A stretch of DNA of 38,009 nucleotides from Pseudomonadota bacterium (GTDB taxonomy: Bacteria; Pseudomonadota; Gammaproteobacteria; Burkholderiales; Burkholderiaceae_E). Below the pieces are notes generated by a model. The model was not told the origin of the DNA. It saw only the letters and a list, made by a program, of their open reading frames with translations, and made no database searches. The position numbers were made by a program, and so were the translations under genes. This document shows positions 29,700-35,508 of this stretch, one piece after another (position 1 is the stretch's first letter; each line of letters opens with the position of its first letter). The DNA is taken from assembly GCA_023388075.1 (NCBI GenBank), contig JAEWGX010000019.1, positions 1 to 38,009 of the forward strand, in the 5' to 3' direction.

Positions 29700-31346
29700 T
29701 CATCCCGCAGTCGGAAGCCGGTAGTCCCTGAACTGCTCGCGCAGCCGAGTCTTCAGGATCTTGCCCGTGGCGCCCAGCGGGATGGACTCCACGAACTGCA
29801 CGTCGTCCGGCGTCCACCACTTGGCGACCTTGCCCTCGTAGACGGAGAGGATCTCCGCCACCGAGGCCTCGCTGCCGGGCTTCCTGACCACGATCAGGAG
29901 CGGCCGCTCGTCCCACTTCGGATGGGCCACGCCGATCACGGCCGCGTTGGCGACCGCCGGATGGGACATCGCGAGGTTCTCGAGGTCGATCGAGCTGATC
30001 CACTCGCCACCGGACTTGATCACGTCCTTGCTGCGATCCGTGATCTGCATGAAGCCGTCGGCATCGATGGTCGCCACGTCCCCGGTGGGGAACCAGCCGT
30101 CGCCGTTCTCGTCGTACTCCAGCGGATCCTCGTCTTCCGCCTTGAAGTAGCTGCGGATCACCCAGGGGCCCCGGACCAGGAGGTTGCCATAGGTCTTGCC
30201 GTCCCAGGGCAGCTCCTGGCCGGCGTCGTCGACGATCTTCATGTCCACGCCGAAGATGGTGTGGCCCTGCTTCTCGAGGAGCTTGCGCTGGCCCTCCGGC
30301 GCCAGCGCAAGGTGCTTGTTCTGGAGGCGCGACAGCGTGCCCAGCGGCGACATTTCGGTCATGCCCCAGGCGTGGATGACGTCAACCCCGTACTGCTCGC
30401 GAAACGCCTTGATCATGGCGGGTGGGCACGCCGAGCCGCCGATCACGGTCCGGTTCAGGGTGGAGAACTTGAGCCCGTTGGCCTGCAGGTGCCCCAGCAG
30501 CCCGAGCCAGACCGTCGGCACCCCGGCGGCGAAGGTGACCCCCTCTGCCTCGAACAGCTCATAGAGCGACTTGCCGTCCAGCGACGGCCCCGGCAGGACC
30601 AGCTTGGCTCCCGTAAGCGGCGCGGCGAACGGAATTCCCCAGGCATTGACGTGGAACATCGGCACCACGGGGAGAATGGAATCACGGGCCGAAGCCCCCA
30701 TCGCGTCCGGCAACGCCGCCGCGTAGGCATGCAGGACGGTGGAGCGGTTGGAGTACAACGCTCCCTTGGGGTTGCCGGTGGTCCCCGAGGTGTAGCAGAG
30801 CGCGCAGGCGGAATTCTCGTCGAAGCGCGGCCAGGTCCAGTCGGTCTCGCCGGTGGCGAGGAACTGCTCGTAGTTGCCGAGCCCCGGAAGCTTCTCGCTC
30901 GCCGGTTGCCGCTCCGGGTCGGCCATGGCGAGCCAGTGAGTGACGCCGGGGCACTTGGCCGCCACCGCTTCCATCAGCGGCAGGAAGGTGACATCGAAGG
31001 CGACGATCCGGTCCTCGGCGTGATTGATGATCCAGGCGATCTGCTCCGGGTGCAGGCGCGGATTGATGGTGTGGATCACCGCCCCCATGCCGGCCACGCC
31101 GTAGTAGAGCTCCAGGTGCCGGTAACCGTTCCAGGCGAGCGTGGCGACCCGGTCGCCCGTGCCGATCCCCGCCTTGGCAAGCGCGCTGGCCAGCTGCCTG
31201 GCGCGCTCCTCGCACCGTGCATACGTGTAGCGGTGCAGGTCACCCTCCACTCGCCGGGAAACCACCTCGGTGTCGCCGAAATGGCGGGCGGCATGCCGCA
31301 GGATCGACGAAACCTGCAGGGGCATGTCCATCATCTGGCCGAGCAT
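29700..31346 (-). CDS. Fatty-acid/aryl acid-CoA ligase (AMP-forming)
   Basis: A 548-residue adenylate-forming enzyme of the AlkK-like medium/long-chain acyl-CoA synthetase group. It activates a carboxylic acid with ATP and CoA. Motifs: P-loop YTSGTTGNPKG (185-195), PMFHVNAWGIPF, the HAWGMTEMSPLG region, GWFPTGDVATIDADGFMQITDRSKDVIKSGGEWIS, and the C-terminal catalytic Lys in GATGKILK. The ATG at 31346 has CAGGAG about 10 nt upstream. It is the first gene of the minus-strand catabolic block and probably sets its substrate. It is divergent from selO. Confidence 0.94.
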   Translation of the reverse strand: MLGQMMDMPLQVSSILRHAARHFGDTEVVSRRVEGDLHRYTYARCEERARQLASALAKAGIGTGDRVATLAWNGYRHLELYYGVAGMGAVIHTINPRLHPEQIAWIINHAEDRIVAFDVTFLPLMEAVAAKCPGVTHWLAMADPERQPASEKLPGLGNYEQFLATGETDWTWPRFDENSACALCYTSGTTGNPKGALYSNRSTVLHAYAAALPDAMGASARDSILPVVPMFHVNAWGIPFAAPLTGAKLVLPGPSLDGKSLYELFEAEGVTFAAGVPTVWLGLLGHLQANGLKFSTLNRTVIGGSACPPAMIKAFREQYGVDVIHAWGMTEMSPLGTLSRLQNKHLALAPEGQRKLLEKQGHTIFGVDMKIVDDAGQELPWDGKTYGNLLVRGPWVIRSYFKAEDEDPLEYDENGDGWFPTGDVATIDADGFMQITDRSKDVIKSGGEWISSIDLENLAMSHPAVANAAVIGVAHPKWDERPLLIVVRKPGSEASVAEILSVYEGKVAKWWTPDDVQFVESIPLGATGKILKTRLREQFRDYRLPTAG

Positions 31347-31488
31347 CTTCACTGTCTCCTGAATGACTGTCCGCGATCCGGCGGCGATTCCAAGGGCTGG
31401 TTCGGCGGCGCCGGTCCTGCGATGGTGGAGATCGGCCGAACGCCCGTCAAGGGCAAGGACATGGCGCGGCCGGCGTGACCCGCCACCG

Positions 31489-31494
31489 TACAAT
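31489..31494 (+). promoter_or_regulatory. Candidate -10 box immediately before selO
   Basis: TACAAT ends 6 nt before the selO ATG at 31501. If used, transcription would start at or next to the ATG and the message would be leaderless, which fits the absence of a ribosome-binding site. No clear -35 hexamer is present. Confidence 0.35.
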
Positions 31495-31500
31495 CGTCCG

Positions 31501-33102
31501 ATGAATGCTCCGCCCCTGACGGCGCTGCGCCGGCCGGCGCAGGATCGGCCTCCCGCCCCCCTTCGATCGCTTGCGCAGCTCACACCCGATGACGGCTTCG
31601 GCCGGCTCGGCAATGCCTTTCACGCCCGCCTGGACGCGGTCGGGTTGCCCGAGCCGTTCCTGGTGGCGGCGTCGGCCCCCGCCGCCGGCCTGATCGGCGT
31701 GGATCCGGCCAGCCTGGCCCTGCCCGACTCGCTGGCCGTGCTGGCAGGCAACGCGAGGTTGCCCGGCAGCCTGCCGCTCGCCTCGGTCTATGCCGGACAC
31801 CAGTTCGGCGTCTGGGCCGGCCGTCTCGGCGACGGCCGGGCGCTGCTGCTCGGCGACGTCGCCGCCGCGGGCGACAGCGGCTTCAGCGCGCTCGGGGGCT
31901 CCGATCAGGCGCTGCTGGACTTCGACCGCTGGGAGCTCCAGCTGAAGGGCTCGGGCAAGACACCCTTCTCCCGGATGGGCGATGGTCGCGCCGTCCTGCG
32001 ATCCTCCATCCGCGAGTTCCTCTGCTCCGAGGCGATGGCCGCCCTCGGCATTCCCACCACTCGTGCGCTCGCCGTGGTGGGATCGGACACGCCGGTCATC
32101 CGGGAGGACGTGGAGACCGCGGCGGTGGTGCTGAGGATGTCGCCCACCTTCGTGCGCTTCGGCCACTTCGAGTACTTCTACTACGCGCGCCGGCATGACG
32201 AGCTGCGCCGGCTCGCGGACTACGTGATCGAGCGCTTCCATGCGCCACTCCTCGGGCGCGAGGATCGCTATGCCGCCTTCCTCTCGGAGGTCGCCAAACG
32301 CACCGCGCGAACCATCGCGAAGTGGCAGGCCGTCGGTTTCTGCCATGGCGTCATGAACACCGACAACATGTCGATCCTCGGCCTCACCATCGACTACGGG
32401 CCGTTCGGCTTCCTGGACGCATTCGACGCCGGGCACATCTGCAACCACTCGGACGATGGCGGCCGCTATGCCTACGGACGGCAGCCGGGCATCGGCGAAT
32501 GGAACTGCTACGCGCTTGGCCAGGCGCTGGTGCCGCTGATCGGCAGCCCGGAGGCGACCGAGGATGCCCTGCAGTCGTATCGACCCGCCTTCAAGGAGGA
32601 GTTCGAGCGGCAGGTTCGCGGCAAGCTGGGTCTCGCCCGATCGCTGCCGGAGGACACCACCCTGTTCGAGGCGTTGTTCGACATGCTGCAGACGACGCGG
32701 GCGGACTTCACGCTGTTCTTCCGCGAGCTCGGCGGCGTCTCCCGGAGCGGGCCGCAGCGGGACGCGGCAGTGCGGGACCTCTGCCTCGATCCGCAGGCCT
32801 GCGATGCCTGGCTCGGCCGCTATCGCAGCCGCCTCGAGGCCGAGACCCGGGACGACGCTGCCCGCCGCGAGGCGATGAACCGGGTCAATCCCCGCTTCGT
32901 GCTGCGCAACTACCTGGCCGAGGAAGCGATCCGGCAGGCGATCGCCGCGACGGCGGATCCGCCGGCCGAGCGCGACTTCAGCGCGACGGACGTCCTCGCG
33001 AAAGTGCTGGCGCGGCCGTTCGATGACCAGCCGGAGAATGCGCGCTATGCTGCGCAACCGCCGGACTGGGCCAGCGCGATCTCGGTGAGTTGCTCCTCAT
33101 GA
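31501..33102 (+). CDS. selO: Protein adenylyltransferase SelO (YdiU)
   Basis: A 533-residue SelO-family pseudokinase-fold enzyme that transfers AMP from ATP to Ser/Thr/Tyr of target proteins, linked to oxidative stress. Conserved blocks are visible: YAGHQFGVWAGRLGDGRA, LQLKGSGKTPFSRMGDGRAVLRSSIREFLCSEAM, GFCHGVMNTDNMSILGLTIDYGPFGFLD and NPRFVLRNYLAEEAI. The C-terminus is CSS, with Cys in the position that is selenocysteine in animal SelO. No ribosome-binding site precedes the ATG. The stop overlaps the yciB start as ATGA, coupling the two genes. Confidence 0.97.
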   Translation: MNAPPLTALRRPAQDRPPAPLRSLAQLTPDDGFGRLGNAFHARLDAVGLPEPFLVAASAPAAGLIGVDPASLALPDSLAVLAGNARLPGSLPLASVYAGHQFGVWAGRLGDGRALLLGDVAAAGDSGFSALGGSDQALLDFDRWELQLKGSGKTPFSRMGDGRAVLRSSIREFLCSEAMAALGIPTTRALAVVGSDTPVIREDVETAAVVLRMSPTFVRFGHFEYFYYARRHDELRRLADYVIERFHAPLLGREDRYAAFLSEVAKRTARTIAKWQAVGFCHGVMNTDNMSILGLTIDYGPFGFLDAFDAGHICNHSDDGGRYAYGRQPGIGEWNCYALGQALVPLIGSPEATEDALQSYRPAFKEEFERQVRGKLGLARSLPEDTTLFEALFDMLQTTRADFTLFFRELGGVSRSGPQRDAAVRDLCLDPQACDAWLGRYRSRLEAETRDDAARREAMNRVNPRFVLRNYLAEEAIRQAIAATADPPAERDFSATDVLAKVLARPFDDQPENARYAAQPPDWASAISVSCSS

Positions 33103-33647
33103 AGAAACTGCTGTTCGATCTCTTTCCGATCATCCTCTTTTTCATCGCCTTCAAGGTCGCGGACATCTACGTGGCTACCGGCGTCGCCATTGCCGCCACC
33201 TTCGTGCAGATCGGCTGGCTGAAGCTGCGCGGCCGGCCGGTCGAGGTGATGCAGTGGATCAGCCTCGGCGTCATCGTGGTGTTCGGCGGCCTGACCCTGA
33301 TGCTGCAGGACGAGACGTTCATCAAGTGGAAGCCCACCATCCTCTACTGGCTGTTCGCCGCGGTGCTGGTGGCCGGGCGCCTGGCCGGGCGCAACTTCAT
33401 CCGCACCCTGATGGGCGCCCAGATGTCGCTGCCCGCGCCGGCATGGGACCGGCTGAACCAGATGTGGGTGCTGTTCTTCGCGGCCATGGGCGCGCTCAAT
33501 CTCTGGGTGGCCTACACCTGGAGCACCGATGCCTGGGTGAACTTCAAGCTCTTCGGCACGCTGGCGCTCACGCTGCTCTTCGTGATCGGCCAGGGCTTCT
33601 ATCTCGGTCGCTTCCTCAAGGAGCCAGGCGATCAAGCCAGCTCCTGA
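33099..33647 (+). CDS. yciB: Inner-membrane-spanning protein YciB (septation protein A)
   Basis: A 182-residue integral membrane protein with five or so hydrophobic segments. The N-terminus MKKLLFDLFPIILFFIAFK and the motifs TFIKWKPTILYWLFA and LNLWVAYTWSTDAWVNFKLFG are diagnostic of the YciB/IspZ family, which affects envelope integrity and cell division. The ATG at 33099 overlaps the selO stop. Its 3' end overlaps the likely 5' end of bolA, which continues the plus-strand operon. Confidence 0.96.
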   Translation: MKKLLFDLFPIILFFIAFKVADIYVATGVAIAATFVQIGWLKLRGRPVEVMQWISLGVIVVFGGLTLMLQDETFIKWKPTILYWLFAAVLVAGRLAGRNFIRTLMGAQMSLPAPAWDRLNQMWVLFFAAMGALNLWVAYTWSTDAWVNFKLFGTLALTLLFVIGQGFYLGRFLKEPGDQASS

Positions 33648-33942
33648 GGAACTGCAGGCGCGCCTAGGCGAGCGCTTCCGGGATGCCATGGTGAGCGTCG
33701 TCGACGACAGCCATTTACATGTCGGACACAAAGGCGCCGAAGGCGGCGCGGGACACTTCACGGTGAACATCGTGTCCGAAGAGTTCGCCGGATTGGGCAG
33801 GCTTGCGCGTCATCGCCTGGTGTATGATGCCGTGGCCGACTGGATGCCGCACAGGATCCATGCCCTCGTCATCAAGGCAGCCACTCCCGCAGAACTGGCC
33901 GACAGGCCGGATACGGCCGGCAATCAATCCACTGGAAGTTGA
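33631..33942 (+). CDS. bolA: BolA-family protein, start codon unusual
   Basis: A BolA-like protein that works with monothiol glutaredoxins in Fe-S handling or regulation. The core VSVVDDSHLHVGHKG..GHFTVNIVSEEFAGLGRLARHRLVYDAVADWMPHRIHALVI is complete, including the conserved His in HRLVYD. The first in-frame ATG is at 33688, but coding similarity extends upstream (PAPEELQARLGERFRDA), as in full BolA proteins. The only suitable start there is ATC at 33631, with AAGGAG 7 nt upstream (33618-33623); no ATG, GTG or TTG exists between the upstream stop (33583) and 33688. I annotate from the ATC (103 residues); the fallback is 33688-33942 (84 residues). Confidence 0.85.
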   Translation: MKPAPEELQARLGERFRDAMVSVVDDSHLHVGHKGAEGGAGHFTVNIVSEEFAGLGRLARHRLVYDAVADWMPHRIHALVIKAATPAELADRPDTAGNQSTGS

Positions 33943-33943
33943 C

Positions 33944-34780
33944 ATGCATACATTCGCGCGCGGTCGCGCCGCCGCCTCCTCCGTGATCCATCGTCCGCTG
34001 CTCGCGGCGGTCGGCGCCGCCGTCCTGGGCTGCGCCCTGCTCGTCGGCGGCCCCGCCCTCGCGCAGAACGCCGCGGTGGTCAACGGCAAGCCCATTCCCA
34101 AGGCGCGCGTGGACGAGTTCGTCGAGGCGCTCGCGGCCCAGGGCCGGCAGGACTCGCCACAGCTGCGCGAGCTCGTCCGCGAGGAGCTCATCGCGCGCGA
34201 GATCTTCGTCCAGGAAGCGGAGAAGGCAGGCCTTGCGAAGTCGTCCGAGGTCCAGCGCCAACTGGAGACCACGCGTCAGGACATCCTCATCCGGGCGCTC
34301 ATCCGGGATCACCTCGAGAAGAATCCGGTGAAGGACGAGGACATCAAGGCCGAGTACGAGAAGCTCAGGAAGGAAGCCAGCGCGAGCGGCAAGGAGTACA
34401 AGGCCCGGCACATCCTCGTCGACGAGGAGGATGCGGCCAAGAAGATCATTGCGGACCTCGACAAGGGCGAGAGATTCGAGGCACTTGCGGAGCAGTCCAA
34501 GGACCCGGGCTCGGCGAGCAACGGCGGCGATCTGGGCTGGAACACCGCCTCGACGTTCGTGAAGGAGTTCAGCGACGCGATGGTTGCCCTCGAGAAGGGC
34601 AAGACGGTGCAGGCCCCGGTGAAGACGCAGTTCGGCTACCACGTCATCCGGCTCGACGACGTGCGCGATGCCTCCCCGCCGCCGCTCGATCAGGTGGAGC
34701 CGCAGATCCAGCAGCAACTGGAACGCCAGAGGATCCAGTCGCTGCAGAAGGAATTGCGCAACAGCGCGAAAGTCGAATAA
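33944..34780 (+). CDS. Periplasmic parvulin-type peptidyl-prolyl isomerase
   Basis: A 278-residue secreted PpiC-domain protein. The signal peptide (about 1-41) ends in GGPALA before QNAAVVNGKPI. An N-terminal SurA-like helical part (about 45-140) is followed by the parvulin domain (about 145-245: ARHILVDEEDAAKKI, KDPGSASNGGDLGW, KTQFGYHVIRLDD) and a basic C-terminal helix. It speeds folding of exported proteins around proline bonds. The ATG at 33944 lies one base past the bolA stop, with GGAAG upstream. Position after bolA is common in Burkholderiales. An intrinsic terminator follows. Confidence 0.95.
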   Translation: MHTFARGRAAASSVIHRPLLAAVGAAVLGCALLVGGPALAQNAAVVNGKPIPKARVDEFVEALAAQGRQDSPQLRELVREELIAREIFVQEAEKAGLAKSSEVQRQLETTRQDILIRALIRDHLEKNPVKDEDIKAEYEKLRKEASASGKEYKARHILVDEEDAAKKIIADLDKGERFEALAEQSKDPGSASNGGDLGWNTASTFVKEFSDAMVALEKGKTVQAPVKTQFGYHVIRLDDVRDASPPPLDQVEPQIQQQLERQRIQSLQKELRNSAKVE

Positions 34781-34800
34781 ACTTCGCGTCACAACAACGT

Positions 34801-34820
34801 CGGGCGCATTCAAACGCCCG
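34801..34820. other. Hairpin downstream of the parvulin gene
   Basis: CGGGCG (34801-34806) pairs with CGCCCG (34815-34820) around an 8-nt loop, with no T-run. It may assist the terminator 30 bp further on. Confidence 0.35.
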
Positions 34821-34848
34821 GCGCTTCGTCGAGAAACTCGGCTTCGAT

Positions 34849-34876
34849 GCCGTCCTCCGGGACGGCGTTGTTATTT
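34849..34876 (+). terminator. Intrinsic terminator of the selO-yciB-bolA-ppiC unit
   Basis: GCCGTCC (34849-34855), loop TCCG, GGACGGC (34860-34866), followed by the T-rich tail GTTGTTATTT. The stem is perfect, making this the best rho-independent terminator in the window. Confidence 0.75.
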
Positions 34877-34919
34877 CCGGGGCTTGGGTTTGTTTTCGGG
34901 CTCGCGCGCGGCACCCCGT

Positions 34920-35423
34920 TCAACCGCCGGCTGTGTCCGCATGCCGCCCCGCGGCGCGGCGCGCCGCGAAGAAGTCGCTCAGCAGCCTGCCGCAGTCCTC
35001 GGCCAGCAGCCCTCCGCGCACCGCCGTGTGGTGGTTGAGACGGCGCTCGGCCATCACGTCGACCACGCTGCCGCAGGCTCCCGTCTTCGGATCGCGGGCG
35101 CCGTAGAAGAGGCGTCGGATGCGCGCGTGCATGATCGCTCCGCAGCACATCACGCAGGGCTCCAGGGTCACGTAGAGCGAGCAGTCCACCAGTCGGTAGT
35201 TGCGCAATATCGTCGCGGCAGCACGCAGCGCGTGGATCTCCGCGTGCGCGGTGGGATCGTGTCCGGCGACCGGATGGTTGTAGCCCGTGGCGATCACCTT
35301 GCCTTCATGCACGATCACGGCGCCCACCGGCACCTCGCCGACGATGGCGGCGTTGCGCCCCTGGTCGATGGCGAGGCGCATCATCGCGATGTCGAACGAA
35401 GTCGGTTCCGGCGTCGATTCCAT
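34920..35423 (-). CDS. tadA: tRNA-specific adenosine deaminase TadA
   Basis: A 167-residue zinc deaminase that makes inosine at the wobble base of tRNA-Arg(ACG). Zinc and catalytic residues: H60 and E62 in TAHAEIHAL, C90 and C93 in EPCVMCCGA. VPVGAVIV, ATGYNHP and the RLFYGARDPKTGACGS stretch are family hallmarks that separate it from guanine or cytosine deaminases. The ATG at 35423 was chosen by homology; only a weak GGAA precedes it. It is divergent from the AsmA-like gene. Confidence 0.95.
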   Translation of the reverse strand: MESTPEPTSFDIAMMRLAIDQGRNAAIVGEVPVGAVIVHEGKVIATGYNHPVAGHDPTAHAEIHALRAAATILRNYRLVDCSLYVTLEPCVMCCGAIMHARIRRLFYGARDPKTGACGSVVDVMAERRLNHHTAVRGGLLAEDCGRLLSDFFAARRAAGRHADTAGG

Positions 35424-35508
35424 TGCACGGCGATTCCATGTGACCGGCCCTCGCTGATCGCGGGCCGGGTCTATCATCGCATGTCGCCATCGCTCGATTC
35501 GTCCACAG

